64,000 nucleotides of DNA from Leucobacter chinensis (GCF_019049105.1 NZ_JAHQZR010000001.1:186001-250000), one strand, 5' to 3'; positions 35,180 to 45,644 are shown, counted from the first letter of the stretch. The notes: a model not told the origin generated them from the sequence alone. Program-made: numbers and translations.

Positions 35180-36580
35180 TTACGACTCAGACGTTTCTCC
35201 CGTGCCCTGGTCGCCGAGGTCGCCCTCTTCAAGGAGCCGTTTCAGCTCGCGGTCGAAATCGATCTCTGCGGGGTCAGCCTCGTGCGGCACCAGACCGATG
35301 CGTTTGAGGAGCAACTCGGGATTTTCGAGTTCTTCGATCGTGGGCAAGAAATCTGGGTGTGCCCAGAGACCGTCGCGGGTCTCGATGCCACCCTTCTCGC
35401 CAACGAGCTGCCACAGCGCCGCTGCTTCACGGAGTTTGCGCGGACGAAGCTCGAGGCCAACGAGCGTTGCGAAGGCGCGCTCTGCGGGCCCTCCCGCTGC
35501 GCGGCGGCGGCGGATCATCTCGGCGAGCGCGGTTGCTCCTGGCAAAAGCTTCGTGGCTTCGAGCGTGACGACGTCGACGTAACCGTCGACGAGAGCGATC
35601 ATCGTCTCGAGCCGTTCATGGGCTGCCTGCTGGCGTTCGGTCTTCGGCGGAATGAGCTGGCCTGAACGCAGAATCTCTTGAATCTGCTCGGGATTTTGCG
35701 GGTCGAGGTCGATCGCGAGATCTTCAATGTGCTCGACATTGATCTCGATGCCGCGTGCGTACTCGCCGACGGCACTCATGAGGTGTGAGCGAAGCCACCT
35801 GGCATGCCGGAAGAGGCGTGAGTGAGCGAGCTCGCGGGTGGCGAGAAAAAGCTCAACCTCGGTGGTCTCCTGGTCGAGCCCCTTTGCGAAGGCTGCGACG
35901 TTTTCTGGCAACAGTGCGCCACCTTCTTTGCCGGGGCCGCCGAGCAGCGGGACGCCGACGTCGCCGCCAGAAACAACCTCGCGGGCGAGCGAGCCGACAA
36001 CCTGGCCAAGCTGCATCGCGAAGAGCGCCGCACCGACGCCCTTGAGCATGCCTGAGGCCTGGCTGACGGCGCTCTGGAATTCTTCTGGCAGTTGCTCCTG
36101 CATCGCGCTGGTCAGGGCTTGAGAGATCGAGTCGGCCACGGGCTCGGCCATCTCGATCCACGTATCAAGGGTCTGTTGAACCCATTCGATGCGCTGGAGT
36201 TCACGTGGTGCATCGGCCGAAGCGCCCATCGTGGTTGCGCTGTCGAGCCAGAGCGAGGCGGTCGAGAAAGCGCTCTGCAGTGAACGCGTGCTCGGGTTGC
36301 CGTCTTTGCTGGCGACGTCGATTGCGGTTTTGCGTGCGAGGGACCAGTCGGTCTCGCCGCTCATTGCCTGCGGCGTCATCGCGTGCTGCAGGGCACCGAG
36401 CATTTGCTGCAAAGCAGCCTGGTCGATGGGAAGGCCAGCCGCCTTGGCGAGCTCGCTCGGGTCGATGCCGAAACCGTCAAAGTTTTGGCCCGACAACATG
36501 CCGCGAAGAATCTCTTCGATATCGCGGGCCGGGTCGAACTCGTTGTCTCGCCCGTCGTCTGAAAAGTGGTCGCTCGTCAT
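35180..36580 (-). CDS. zinc-dependent metalloprotease-like protein (Zincin_2/DUF2342)
   Basis: 466 aa, orthologous by position and pattern to Rv3195. The presumed active helix reads ATRELAHSRLFRHARWLRSHL, with E-x-x-H but Arg where a canonical HExxH has its first His; the family is generally REAAH-like, so activity is uncertain. Other family features are LVDGYVDVVTLEA and PGATALAEMIRRRRA. Begins with an acidic stretch and has no signal peptide. TACCGT 7 nt before the ATG is a likely -10 box. Divergent from the PDZ protease. Confidence 0.82.
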   Translation of the reverse strand: MTSDHFSDDGRDNEFDPARDIEEILRGMLSGQNFDGFGIDPSELAKAAGLPIDQAALQQMLGALQHAMTPQAMSGETDWSLARKTAIDVASKDGNPSTRSLQSAFSTASLWLDSATTMGASADAPRELQRIEWVQQTLDTWIEMAEPVADSISQALTSAMQEQLPEEFQSAVSQASGMLKGVGAALFAMQLGQVVGSLAREVVSGGDVGVPLLGGPGKEGGALLPENVAAFAKGLDQETTEVELFLATRELAHSRLFRHARWLRSHLMSAVGEYARGIEINVEHIEDLAIDLDPQNPEQIQEILRSGQLIPPKTERQQAAHERLETMIALVDGYVDVVTLEATKLLPGATALAEMIRRRRAAGGPAERAFATLVGLELRPRKLREAAALWQLVGEKGGIETRDGLWAHPDFLPTIEELENPELLLKRIGLVPHEADPAEIDFDRELKRLLEEGDLGDQGTGETSES

Positions 36581-36678
36581 ACTGTTTACGGTACTCGGAA
36601 ATGCTCAAGAAAGGCCTGATAGTTTGTGAACTTGGATTGCGCTGAATGCGAACGCGAGGCGCTGCGAAAGGAACCCGG

Positions 36679-37803
36679 GTGACCCTGAATAGCAATCAAG
36701 AGGTCGGCTCTCGCAGTCGTATTCGACTCTCGCCGCTCGCGATCGGTGTGCTCGCCGCACTCGTGATCATCATTGTCGGCACGCTCATTCCTTCGCCCTA
36801 CATCATCGAAAAGCCCGGACCGGTCGTGAATACCCTCGGCGAGATCACGCTCGACGGCAAGGACCAGCCGATCATTACGATCGATGGCGAAGCGCCCGAA
36901 GCCGAAGGCCAGCTCAATCTCCTGACGGTCTCGATTGTGGGAAGCCCCGATAACAAGGTCGGCTGGTTTGAACTGTTGCCAGCACTCTTTGATCACCGCC
37001 AGCAGATTCTGCCCATGAGCGATATGTTTAGCGAGGGCGAGAGTTCGAAAGACCGCGAGGCCGCGAACAAAGCGATGATGCAGAGTTCGCAGCAGGCCGC
37101 AGTCGTCTCGGCGCTTCACGCACTCGGAGAAGAGGTAGAGGCGACCGTCACGGTCGAAGACATCGTGCAAGACTCGGCTGCTGACGGGCTCGTAAAAACC
37201 GGGGACGTCATTACAACGATCGACGGCGAGCCGGTGACCGGAACCGCGAGTGTTAAACAGCGGGTCATCGAAGCGCCGAAGGGGGCCGAAATCGAACTCG
37301 GGGTCATACGTGACGGGAAGCCCCTCAATATTGCGATTACTCCTGACTGGAATGAGGCGGCCGGCGCCGGCCTCATCGGGGTCATCATGGGCGTTGCTTA
37401 CGATATCGACCGAGACATTTCGTTCGACGTGGATCGCATCGGCGGCCCTTCAGCCGGCATGATCTTTTCACTCGCGATCATTGAGAGTCTGAGTGACGAG
37501 CCGTTTCTTGGAGACCTGACCGTGAGCGGTACAGGAACCATTGACGATGGCGGCAATGTCGGGGCCATTGGCGGATTACCGCAGAAGATGTGGGCGGCAG
37601 AAGACGCGGGAACCGAGCTCTTCCTGATGCCCGTCGGCAACTGTGCCGATGTTCCCGCGAAGCTCCCAGACACGATGGACGTCGTGCCGGTTGCGACGCT
37701 CGGTGAGGCGACCACCGCGATCCGCAATCATCGAAATGGGCAAGAAAATCAAGGGCTTGAACGCTGCCGCGCAGAACTCGCGCAGGTGGCACCGGTAGGC
37801 TAA
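36679..37803 (+). CDS. PDZ domain-containing Lon-type (S16) protease
   Basis: 374 aa from GTG at 36679, preceded by AAAGGA six bases upstream; an ATG at 36646 has no such site. N-terminal membrane anchor (LAIGVLAALVIIIVGTLI), a PDZ domain (about residues 130-205, ADGLVKTGDVITTIDGEPV) and a C-terminal Lon proteolytic domain with the Ser-Lys dyad: GGPSAGMIFSLAI and GGLPQKMWAAEDAG. Topology places the protease outside the membrane. Syntenic with Rv3194c; divergent from the zincin. Confidence 0.9.
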   Translation: MTLNSNQEVGSRSRIRLSPLAIGVLAALVIIIVGTLIPSPYIIEKPGPVVNTLGEITLDGKDQPIITIDGEAPEAEGQLNLLTVSIVGSPDNKVGWFELLPALFDHRQQILPMSDMFSEGESSKDREAANKAMMQSSQQAAVVSALHALGEEVEATVTVEDIVQDSAADGLVKTGDVITTIDGEPVTGTASVKQRVIEAPKGAEIELGVIRDGKPLNIAITPDWNEAAGAGLIGVIMGVAYDIDRDISFDVDRIGGPSAGMIFSLAIIESLSDEPFLGDLTVSGTGTIDDGGNVGAIGGLPQKMWAAEDAGTELFLMPVGNCADVPAKLPDTMDVVPVATLGEATTAIRNHRNGQENQGLERCRAELAQVAPVG

Positions 37804-37851
37804 CAAGAGATATAGCCACACCAACTTACACGGGAATGTGAGATTGCTAAC

Positions 37852-40800
37852 GTGACTCAACACACAGCTCCAGCGCCTAGCGCGAAGAAGCGTAAGGTTT
37901 CACCGCTCGCCGTCACCATCATTGGGGTCGTCGTTCTGGTGCTGCTCTTTATCTGGTTTGCGAGTATTTGGGCGGAGGTGTTGTGGTTTGACCAACTCGG
38001 TTACGTGAACGTGCTCGTGACGCAGTGGCTTGCGCGGGGCATTATGTTCGTCATTGGCTTTGTCATGATGGCGGTTCCGCTGTACTTTGCGATCGATATT
38101 TCGCACCGTACAAGGCCGGTGTACGCGAAGCTGTCGTCGCAGCTCGACCGTTACCAAGAGGTCATCGAACCGCTTCGCAAGCTGCTCACCTGGGGCGTTC
38201 CCGTCGTCTTCGGGTTGTTTGCGGGTCTCGCAGCCTCGGCCTGGTGGCAGCCCGTGATGCTGTGGTGGAATAGCGAGCCGACCGGCGAGGTTGACCCACA
38301 GTTTGGGCTCGATCTTTCGTTTTACCTCTTTGATCTTGCACTCTGGCAGGGTGTTGTCGGCTTCGCATCGGCGGTAACCCTCATCGCCCTCATCGCGACG
38401 GCGGCGACGAGCTACCTGTACGGCGGCATCGCCTTTACTGGCAAAGAGGTGCGCATTTCGAAGGCCACCCGTATTCAGGTAGGCATTCTTGCGACGCTCT
38501 ATGTTGCGCTGCAGGCCGTCAGCCTCTGGCTCGACCAGTACTCGACGCTGAGTGATAACCGTGGCCTTGTTACGGGTGCGCTGTTTAAAGACGTGAACGC
38601 AGTGATTCCTGCGAAACAGATTCTTGCGGGCATCGCGCTCATCGTCGCACTGCTCTTCCTCTTCGCCGCAATCACGGGCAAGTGGCGCATGCCGGTCGTC
38701 GGCACCGCGTTGCTACTGGTCGCGAGCCTCGTGGTGGGCGCTGGCTACCCCTGGATGATCCAGGAGTTCAAGGTCTCGCCCGATGAGAAGATTCTTGAAG
38801 CCGAATACATGCAGCGAAACATTGACGCAACGCGAGCTGCGTTCGATCTCGAAGACGTGAAGGTTGAGCGCTACGAGGCCGTCACTGACGCTGAGCCAGG
38901 CGCGCTGCGTAACGATGCCCAGACGACCGCGAACATTCGCATCATGGATCCCGAGATCATCTCGCCCACCTTTGCTCAGCTCGAGCAGATTCGTCAGTAC
39001 TACAAGTTCCCGAAGAAACTGACGGTCGACCGGTACGAGATCGACGGCAAGATTGAAGACACGGTTGCCGCAGTACGTGACATCGATGTCGAGAATCAGT
39101 CGGGCTGGGTGAACCAGACCCTCGTGTACACCCACGGCTATGGCATGGTCGCCGCCTACGGTAACCAGCGTTCGGTTGACGGGCAGCCGGTATTTCTCGA
39201 GTCGGGCATTCCCACTGAGGGGCGCCTTGGCGAGTTCGAACCACGCGTGTACTTCGGTGTGAACTCACCCAAGTACTCGATCGTCGGTGGTGACCGTGAG
39301 AAGGACATCGAGATCGACTACCCGGCCGACGATACCGAACCCGGCAAGATTGAGGTGCCCTCGACCGAAGAGCCCGCAGAGGCGCCGGCCGATGAAGCCG
39401 ATGTTGCCGACCCTAAGGCCGAAGAAGACGCCGAGAAGCCGAAGGAAGAAGCGACAGAAGAGCCTGACCTCCCGGCCGACGCAGGGCCACAGAACATGAC
39501 GACCTTCGCAGGCGACGGTGGACCGGTGCTCGGTGGACTCTTCGAAAAGATCGTCTACGCGCTCAAGTTCCAGGACATCGAGATTCTGCTCTCAGGCTCG
39601 GTTGCGCCCGGTTCGCAAATTCTGTTCGATCGCGACCCGGTCGAGCGTGTGCAGAAGGTTGCGCCGTACCTGACAACCGACAGCACGCCGTACACCTCGG
39701 TTGTTGACGGGCGTATCGTGTGGATTATCGACGGGTACACCACGTCGTCGAACTACCCGTACGCCGAACTCGTGAACATGACCGAAGCAATCGTTGATGC
39801 TGACCACCCAGGCCAGAACCAGCCGGGCGGAATGGGCATCAATTACATTCGCAACTCGGTCAAGGCCACGGTCGATGCCTACGACGGTTCGGTCACCCTG
39901 TATGCCTGGGATGAGGAAGACCCGATTCTTCATTCATGGAGCAAGATCTTCCCGACCACGGTGAAGAATGTTTCAGAGATGAGCGGCGACCTGATGAGCC
40001 ACGTTCGTTACCCGAGCGATCTCTTCAAGGTGCAGCGTCAGGTACTCGGCAAATACCACGTCACCGAGAGCGGTGCCTTCTACTCAAGCGAAGATGCGTG
40101 GCGTACGCCGAACAACCCAGTGAAGGGCAAGACCGCCGGGGTCGATGCGAGCAGCCTGCCTCAGCCTCCGTACTACCTGACGCTCGCGGCGGGTAAAGAC
40201 GTTGATCCCGAGTTCTCGATTTACTCAACGTACATTCCCGACCAGCGCGGTGAGGGTTCACGAGATATTCTGACCGGCTACCTCGCGGCTAACTCGAACG
40301 CGGGCAATGTCGACGGTGAGGTCTCAGAAGATTACGGAACACTGAAACTGCTGACACTGCCGAAGGGCAACACGGTACCGGGCCCCGGCCAAGTGCAGAA
40401 CAGCTTTACGACCGACCCCGAGGTGACGAGCCTGTTAAACATGCTGCGCCTCGGCGAGAGCGACGTGATCAGCGGTAACCTCCTCACGCTCCCGGTTGGC
40501 GGCGGCCTGCTGTACGTGCAGCCCGTGTACGTCAAGGCGACAACAGGAACGAGTTACCCGCTACTGCAAAAGGTGCTGGTCTCATTCGGCGATGAGATTG
40601 CCTTCGAAGACACACTTGACGCCGCTCTCGATAAGCTCTTCGGTGGCGACTCTGGCGCGAGTGCGGGCGATAACCAGCTCACCGACGAAGACGGCAACCC
40701 CGTTGATCCAGAAGATGTCGAAAGCGTTGAGCCTGGCGAAGAAGGAACCGAGGGTGAAGGCTCGGCGAAACCGAAACCAGACACGTCGCCTGAGAGCCTG

Positions 40801-40938
40801 CAGAAGGCGCTCAAAGACATGCAGGAGGCGATCACCGAACGCGAGACTGCGATGCAGGCTGGCGATTGGGCCGCTTACGGTAAGGCCGATGAGAAGCTCA
40901 CGAAGGCGCTTGAACAGGCGCTGAAGCTCTCAGAGTAA
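37852..40938 (+). CDS. UPF0182 family membrane protein
   Basis: 1028 aa with seven N-terminal membrane segments followed by a large extracytoplasmic domain, the architecture of UPF0182 (Rv3193c). Conserved patterns are WFASIWAEVLWFDQLGY, QEFKVSPDEKILEAEYMQRN and FSIYSTYIPDQ. An acidic Pro/Glu insertion lies at about residues 500-545 (DTEPGKIEVPSTEEPAEAP) and an acidic linker plus helix at the C-terminus. Function unknown. GTG at 37852; GAGATT six bases upstream. Confidence 0.93.
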   Translation: MTQHTAPAPSAKKRKVSPLAVTIIGVVVLVLLFIWFASIWAEVLWFDQLGYVNVLVTQWLARGIMFVIGFVMMAVPLYFAIDISHRTRPVYAKLSSQLDRYQEVIEPLRKLLTWGVPVVFGLFAGLAASAWWQPVMLWWNSEPTGEVDPQFGLDLSFYLFDLALWQGVVGFASAVTLIALIATAATSYLYGGIAFTGKEVRISKATRIQVGILATLYVALQAVSLWLDQYSTLSDNRGLVTGALFKDVNAVIPAKQILAGIALIVALLFLFAAITGKWRMPVVGTALLLVASLVVGAGYPWMIQEFKVSPDEKILEAEYMQRNIDATRAAFDLEDVKVERYEAVTDAEPGALRNDAQTTANIRIMDPEIISPTFAQLEQIRQYYKFPKKLTVDRYEIDGKIEDTVAAVRDIDVENQSGWVNQTLVYTHGYGMVAAYGNQRSVDGQPVFLESGIPTEGRLGEFEPRVYFGVNSPKYSIVGGDREKDIEIDYPADDTEPGKIEVPSTEEPAEAPADEADVADPKAEEDAEKPKEEATEEPDLPADAGPQNMTTFAGDGGPVLGGLFEKIVYALKFQDIEILLSGSVAPGSQILFDRDPVERVQKVAPYLTTDSTPYTSVVDGRIVWIIDGYTTSSNYPYAELVNMTEAIVDADHPGQNQPGGMGINYIRNSVKATVDAYDGSVTLYAWDEEDPILHSWSKIFPTTVKNVSEMSGDLMSHVRYPSDLFKVQRQVLGKYHVTESGAFYSSEDAWRTPNNPVKGKTAGVDASSLPQPPYYLTLAAGKDVDPEFSIYSTYIPDQRGEGSRDILTGYLAANSNAGNVDGEVSEDYGTLKLLTLPKGNTVPGPGQVQNSFTTDPEVTSLLNMLRLGESDVISGNLLTLPVGGGLLYVQPVYVKATTGTSYPLLQKVLVSFGDEIAFEDTLDAALDKLFGGDSGASAGDNQLTDEDGNPVDPEDVESVEPGEEGTEGEGSAKPKPDTSPESLQKALKDMQEAITERETAMQAGDWAAYGKADEKLTKALEQALKLSE

Positions 40939-40955
40939 CGAACCCGCTGCTGACA

Positions 40956-40999
40956 GCACAGGGCCCGGACGATGGCTATGCCACGTTCGGGCCCTGTGC
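40956..40999 (+). terminator. terminator after UPF0182 gene
   Basis: 16-bp stem, arms 40956-40971 and 40984-40999, one G-T wobble, 12-nt loop, followed by GTTTTGG. Confidence 0.88.
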
Positions 41000-41041
41000 G
41001 TTTTGGTACAAGGAAGCTGCCGGGTGCGAGACAATGGAGTC

Positions 41042-42697
41042 GTGAGTCAAACGAATTACTTGCGAGCACTGTTGGTCGCAAACGATGCCACCCAAGCGCT
41101 GCAGGCCGCCACCGAGCGGGCTCGCGAGATTCTCGCGTGCGATGTATCGTGGGCTGGGCTTGTCGAGGGTGACTACCTGGTGATCGGCGCTCACAGTGGG
41201 CTCAACACCCCTGAGATGGCCGCGAATTGGCGGTTGGGTCTTGGCGTTGGTATCGGTGGCACCGCTGCGAGCGAGGGGCGGCCACGCAAGAGCAACGACT
41301 ACCAACACGACTCGAGACGAGTACCGGCCAAGAGGCTCATCGACAACGAGGGTATCGTTGCAACGCTCGTGGTGCCTATCATGACCGCAGAGAAAGCGGT
41401 TGGTGTGCTCTACGTTGGGTTTCGGGGCGCGCACCATTGGCGCGATGACGAGGTCGCGACGCTCGAAGCAGTGAGCCACGATGTTGCTGTGCGACTCAAG
41501 CAACTCGACGTCGACGGGACATCTCAGCTTGCTGCTCAGCGTCAGGAGACGCGAGCGTTGCAGGCCGAGCGCGAACTTCACGCCGCCGCCGAGTTTGTTC
41601 GTGCGATGCCGCGAAACGACGAGGTAGGGCCGATGCTGACCGCTCTTGCCGCGGCACTTGACGCGCAGGTCACACTCGTCGACGATGGCGGTCGGGAGCT
41701 CTTTACGGCAAGGCGTGGCCTTACCGACCCTGCAACCACAGGAGACGCAATGATCGGGGGTGAAATCGAGGTCGAGGCCACCGGAGGGCTGAGGCTTCGC
41801 TGGAACCGTTCGACTGCGTCGTCACGGTTGAGCGAAGCCCACGAAACGGTGGTGCTCGGTGCCGCACAGCTACACTTGCAACGCCTTGCTGCGCGTGACC
41901 TGGCCCTCGAAAGCTTTCGTGGCGAGCTGGTCGAGCAACTACTCACGGGCAAGGGGGCTGATGATGAAACGATGCGCCGTCGGTTGACGCTTGCAGGCCT
42001 TGGGGCGCTCTGTGACGATGCCCGAGTGCTCGTAGTCGCGGCTCGAGGAAACGACGGTCTGCCCACAGATGAGGTTCGCTCTGCGCTTGCGAAGGAACTC
42101 ACCGGCTGCGTCGTCCATGAGAAAACCGCGCGCCTTGTGATACTCATACCAAACCGCGCGAGAAGCGAACCGGAGCTTGCGGTGCGAATCGAGGCGGTGA
42201 TGAGTGCAGTGGGGCAGGAGGCAGCTTCGGGAGAAGGCGGGCCGATCGTCGTGGGTATGGGGCGAGCGTGCGGCGGTCTGGCCGATATTGCAACCTCGTA
42301 CGATGAGGCCGTCGCTGCATGTGAGATCGGGATGAGTGCGCAGCACACGGCGCCAAAGAGCCGCGTCATGAGTGCCAGGGACCTGGGCTTGCAAGGCCTC
42401 GCGAGCCTTCCCGCTGCGAAGCTTTCGACGACCGTTCACGAAACCTTCGGGCCGCTGCTCGAATCTGATGCCCATCGCGGCACCGCCTATCTCGCGACGC
42501 TCAGGGTGTTCATGTCGAGAGACCGTCACCTGCAGAGCACGGCAGATGAGCTGCTCGTGCACTACAACACGGTGCGCAACCGCATCGCGAGAATCGAAGA
42601 GATGACCGGGCTCGATCTTGGCGATGTCGATGACCGCTTTCGCGTTGATACGGCGCTGCGCATGGCCGCCGTCCTGGGAGCCCTTCCCGAGGCATAG
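41042..42697 (+). CDS. PucR-type transcriptional regulator with GAF domain
   Basis: 551 aa from GTG at 41042. Residues about 10-160 form a GAF sensor (DVSWAGLVEGDYLVIGAHSG, VVPIMTAEKAVGVLYVGFRG). A CdaR/GGDEF-like middle domain follows (DARVLVVAARGNDG, GMGRACGGLADIATSYDEA). The C-terminal PucR HTH_30 domain reads FMSRDRHLQSTADELLVHYN then TVRNRIARIEEMTGLDL. It probably senses a metabolite and controls the thiolase-ligase-transporter genes downstream. GACAAT lies 6 nt before the start. Confidence 0.87.
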   Translation: MSQTNYLRALLVANDATQALQAATERAREILACDVSWAGLVEGDYLVIGAHSGLNTPEMAANWRLGLGVGIGGTAASEGRPRKSNDYQHDSRRVPAKRLIDNEGIVATLVVPIMTAEKAVGVLYVGFRGAHHWRDDEVATLEAVSHDVAVRLKQLDVDGTSQLAAQRQETRALQAERELHAAAEFVRAMPRNDEVGPMLTALAAALDAQVTLVDDGGRELFTARRGLTDPATTGDAMIGGEIEVEATGGLRLRWNRSTASSRLSEAHETVVLGAAQLHLQRLAARDLALESFRGELVEQLLTGKGADDETMRRRLTLAGLGALCDDARVLVVAARGNDGLPTDEVRSALAKELTGCVVHEKTARLVILIPNRARSEPELAVRIEAVMSAVGQEAASGEGGPIVVGMGRACGGLADIATSYDEAVAACEIGMSAQHTAPKSRVMSARDLGLQGLASLPAAKLSTTVHETFGPLLESDAHRGTAYLATLRVFMSRDRHLQSTADELLVHYNTVRNRIARIEEMTGLDLGDVDDRFRVDTALRMAAVLGALPEA

Positions 42698-42809
42698 GTG
42701 GGCACTGGCAGACCGTGACACTGTGGCGGGTAACAATTGGCACGACAAGCCCTGTTCGATCGCCTGAACGTGAGTCATGCTTGCTGCAACAGCGTACGAA
42801 GGAGTAACG

Positions 42810-44006
42810 ATGGCAAGCAGTATTGGTCGTAGCGCGGCGCGCACCACACCGCTCATTGTGGGGTGGGGGCATACCGCTTTTGGCAAGCTCACCGAGCAGA
42901 GTTTCGAGCAGCTGGTTGTCGACGCTGGTTCGGCCGCGCTTCGAGACGCTGGGGTGGCGCCAGGCGATATTGATCTCGTAGTCATGGGCCACTTCAACGC
43001 TGGGATGAGCCCGCTCGCGTTTCCCTCGTCGCTTGCGCTACAGATTCACGAAGACCTGTTTGGCGTTCACGCCATGCGAGTTGAGAACGCTTGTGCCTCT
43101 GGTTCTGCCGCAGTGCAGACGGCGCTTGCCTACCTCGAAGCCGGTCTTGCGAAACGAGTGCTCGTCATCGGTGCTGAAAAGATGACCGGGGTCGCCCCAG
43201 ACGTTGTGGGTAGAGCGCTCCTCGGTGCCGACTACGAGGCAGCGGGCACCGACTCGACCACCGGCTTCGCCGGCCTTTTTGCCCGCGTCGCAGCGGCGTA
43301 CGAAGAGCGCTACGGTGCGGTGAGCGATACGCTCGGCCTCATCGCCGCGAAGAGCCACCGCCTTGGCGCACAAAACCCCTACGCGCACCTGCAGCGAGAC
43401 CTCGGCGTTGAGTTCTGCTCGACGCCCTCAGAGAAAAACCCGCTCGTCGCGGGCGTGCTACGGCGAACCGACTGCTCACCCGTTTCAGACGGGGCAGCGG
43501 CGGTTGTCATCTCGACCGAGCCGACCGACTCTGCGCACCCACCGGTGGCCTTCGCTTCGTGGGCCGCGGCAAACGATTTCTTGCCGGCGTCCAAGCGTGA
43601 TCCGCTTGCATTCGCCGCAACCCGGCGCGCATGGGACGGGGCGCTTCAGGCGGCAGGAATTGGGATGAGCGACCTTGATCTCATTGAGCTGCACGACTGC
43701 TTCACGATCGCCGAGTTGAACCTCTATGAAGTGCTCGGCATTGCTCCTCGCGGCGCTGGGCTTGAGGCTGTTACCTCTGGCACCGTGCTGCCCGGTGGCG
43801 AGATGCCGGTGAACCCCTCGGGCGGGCTCAAATCGAAGGGGCACCCGGTCGGGGCGACCGGTGTCTCGCAGCACGTGCTCGCCGCAATGCAGCTCACAGG
43901 GCTTTTTCCTGGGGCACAGATCGAGGGGGCAAAGCGCGCGGCCGTGCACAACATGGGCGGCCTGGCCGTCGCCAACTACGTGAGCGTGCTCGAAGCAACC
44001 GAATAA
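42810..44006 (+). CDS. SCP2-type thiolase / acetyl-CoA acetyltransferase
   Basis: 398 aa from ATG at 42810, preceded by AAGGAG. Active cysteine in VENACASGSAAVQ, then IELHDCFTIAELNLYE and GHPVGATGVSQH. The HDCF motif in place of the NEAF motif of ordinary thiolases marks the sterol-carrier/lipid-transfer subgroup. Likely cleaves a beta-ketoacyl-CoA made from the acid activated by the next gene. Cytoplasmic. Confidence 0.88.
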   Translation: MASSIGRSAARTTPLIVGWGHTAFGKLTEQSFEQLVVDAGSAALRDAGVAPGDIDLVVMGHFNAGMSPLAFPSSLALQIHEDLFGVHAMRVENACASGSAAVQTALAYLEAGLAKRVLVIGAEKMTGVAPDVVGRALLGADYEAAGTDSTTGFAGLFARVAAAYEERYGAVSDTLGLIAAKSHRLGAQNPYAHLQRDLGVEFCSTPSEKNPLVAGVLRRTDCSPVSDGAAAVVISTEPTDSAHPPVAFASWAAANDFLPASKRDPLAFAATRRAWDGALQAAGIGMSDLDLIELHDCFTIAELNLYEVLGIAPRGAGLEAVTSGTVLPGGEMPVNPSGGLKSKGHPVGATGVSQHVLAAMQLTGLFPGAQIEGAKRAAVHNMGGLAVANYVSVLEATE

Positions 44007-44066
44007 CGCCCAAGAACACTTGAACGCCGGGCCTGCGACTTCAGGCCGACACTGATGGAGACAAAG

Positions 44067-45644
44067 ATGCCCGCATCAACCATGCCTACGTTTGCCGCGC
44101 TTTGGAACGACAGCGTGCGGCAACACGCAGAGAACCCTTTTTTGCTTTTTCACGACCGTGAGGGAGCCGTGACCGAGTGGAGCTACGAGGCGTTCGGCCT
44201 CATCGTCGACGATACCGCCGCAACGCTTACCGCCGCGGGCGTTGGCCCAGGCAGCGCGATTCACGTGTGCTTGCGCAACAGCCCTGGCTTCATCGCGGTG
44301 TGGCTTGCGGCAGCAAAACTCGGGGCGTGGATCATCCCCGTCGATCCGGCATCAAGCCCCCGCGATATCGCAACGCAGGTCGCGCGGGTGCGGCCCGTCG
44401 TTGGGGTGTGTGCAACGCAGCACGCCGCGGTGTACAGGGAAGGGGTAGCCGACTTTGGGGCGTTGCCGGTGTTCGAGCTCGACGAGACCGCGTGTGACGT
44501 GCAGCGCCCTCACGGAGTGCTTGTTGCGCCGTTGCCTGGCGATCGCGATGAAGGCATGCGTGGGCCGAGCGACACGGTTATCGTGCAGCCCGACGAACGC
44601 CTGGCAGTGATGTTCACCTCGGGAACCACCTCGCAGCCGAAGGGGGTCGTGCTTACTCAGCAGAATTACCGGGTCGTGGCGAGCGAGATGGCCGAGGCGG
44701 CCGGGCTCATGGCCTGGCACCGCTGGTTTGTTACCCTGCCGCTCTTTCACGCGAACGCGCAGTTTTACTGCTTTGCCTCGGCGATCGAGCGGGGCGCCTC
44801 GGTCGCGCTCACCGCAACCTTCTCGGCGAGCCGGTGGATCACACAAGCGAGAGTGCTCGGTGTAACGCACGCGAGTTTGTTCGCGGCGCCGATCCGCATG
44901 ATTCTTGCGAAGACCGAGCCCGGCACCGAGCCGCTCTCGCTCGAGCACGTCTGGTTTGCCCAGAATCTCGGGGAGCAGCACCACGTCGAGTTCGGGGCGC
45001 TTGCCGGGGTGCTCCCGAGGCAGCTATACGGCATGACCGAGACGCTCGCGGTCGTGACGTATGACCGTTCACAGCCCGCAAAAGCGCAGGAAATTGGCAA
45101 GCCGCTCGGGGGTCGAACGGTTCGGCTCGTAGCCCCCGGAACGCTTGACGATGTCGAACGCGGAACCCCAGGCGTCATGGCGGTTCTCGGAACACCGGGG
45201 CAAGATATCTTCGCCTATTACCTCGACGACCCAGCGACCACGGAGCGCACCCTTGTGCGTGATGCACGGGGGCAAACCTGGCTCATGACGGGCGACCTCG
45301 CCGTGAGCGACGAGCAGGGCGCGCTCTCGTTCGTGGGCCGCGTCGACGACGTGATTAAGGTCTCGGGAGAAAACGTGAGCCTCACCGAGATTGAGGCGGT
45401 GCTTGCGCAGGCGCCCGGGGTGCTCGAAGTCGCGGTCGTTGCCGTCGACGATCCGGTTCGTGACGTCGTGCCCCACGCCTACCTTGTGCCCAAAGACCCG
45501 ACGCTGCCACTCGAAACCGAGCGCATCGCCGAGTGGGCCGCGGCAAACCTTGCGCCCGCTGCAAGGCCCCGTGCGTGGCACGTCATCGATGAGCTGCCAC
45601 GCACGAGCGTTGGCAAGGTACGCAGGTTCAAGGTGGGGGCATAG
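44067..45644 (+). CDS. AMP-dependent acyl-CoA synthetase/ligase
   Basis: 525 aa from ATG at 44067 (GGAG six bases upstream; an in-frame ATG at 44055 lacks a site). ANL-superfamily motifs: MFTSGTTSQPKGVVLT (A3), QLYGMTET (A5), WLMTGDLAVSDEQG (A7), GRVDDVIKVSGENVSLTEIE (A8) and RTSVGKVRRF with the catalytic Lys (A10). Activates a carboxylic acid to its CoA thioester. Crotonobetaine/carnitine or aryl-acid ligases share this layout; substrate unknown. Confidence 0.88.
   Translation: MPASTMPTFAALWNDSVRQHAENPFLLFHDREGAVTEWSYEAFGLIVDDTAATLTAAGVGPGSAIHVCLRNSPGFIAVWLAAAKLGAWIIPVDPASSPRDIATQVARVRPVVGVCATQHAAVYREGVADFGALPVFELDETACDVQRPHGVLVAPLPGDRDEGMRGPSDTVIVQPDERLAVMFTSGTTSQPKGVVLTQQNYRVVASEMAEAAGLMAWHRWFVTLPLFHANAQFYCFASAIERGASVALTATFSASRWITQARVLGVTHASLFAAPIRMILAKTEPGTEPLSLEHVWFAQNLGEQHHVEFGALAGVLPRQLYGMTETLAVVTYDRSQPAKAQEIGKPLGGRTVRLVAPGTLDDVERGTPGVMAVLGTPGQDIFAYYLDDPATTERTLVRDARGQTWLMTGDLAVSDEQGALSFVGRVDDVIKVSGENVSLTEIEAVLAQAPGVLEVAVVAVDDPVRDVVPHAYLVPKDPTLPLETERIAEWAAANLAPAARPRAWHVIDELPRTSVGKVRRFKVGA

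Noticed and set aside
35180-36580. Loss of the HExxH motif as evidence of a dead protease
   Set aside because: As I recall the family itself generally has an RExAH-like helix, so the Arg is not a special defect of this protein.
44030-44047. GGCCTG/CAGGCC hairpin between thiolase and ligase genes
   Set aside because: Only 6 bp with no T run, and both genes appear to be in one operon; too weak to call a terminator.
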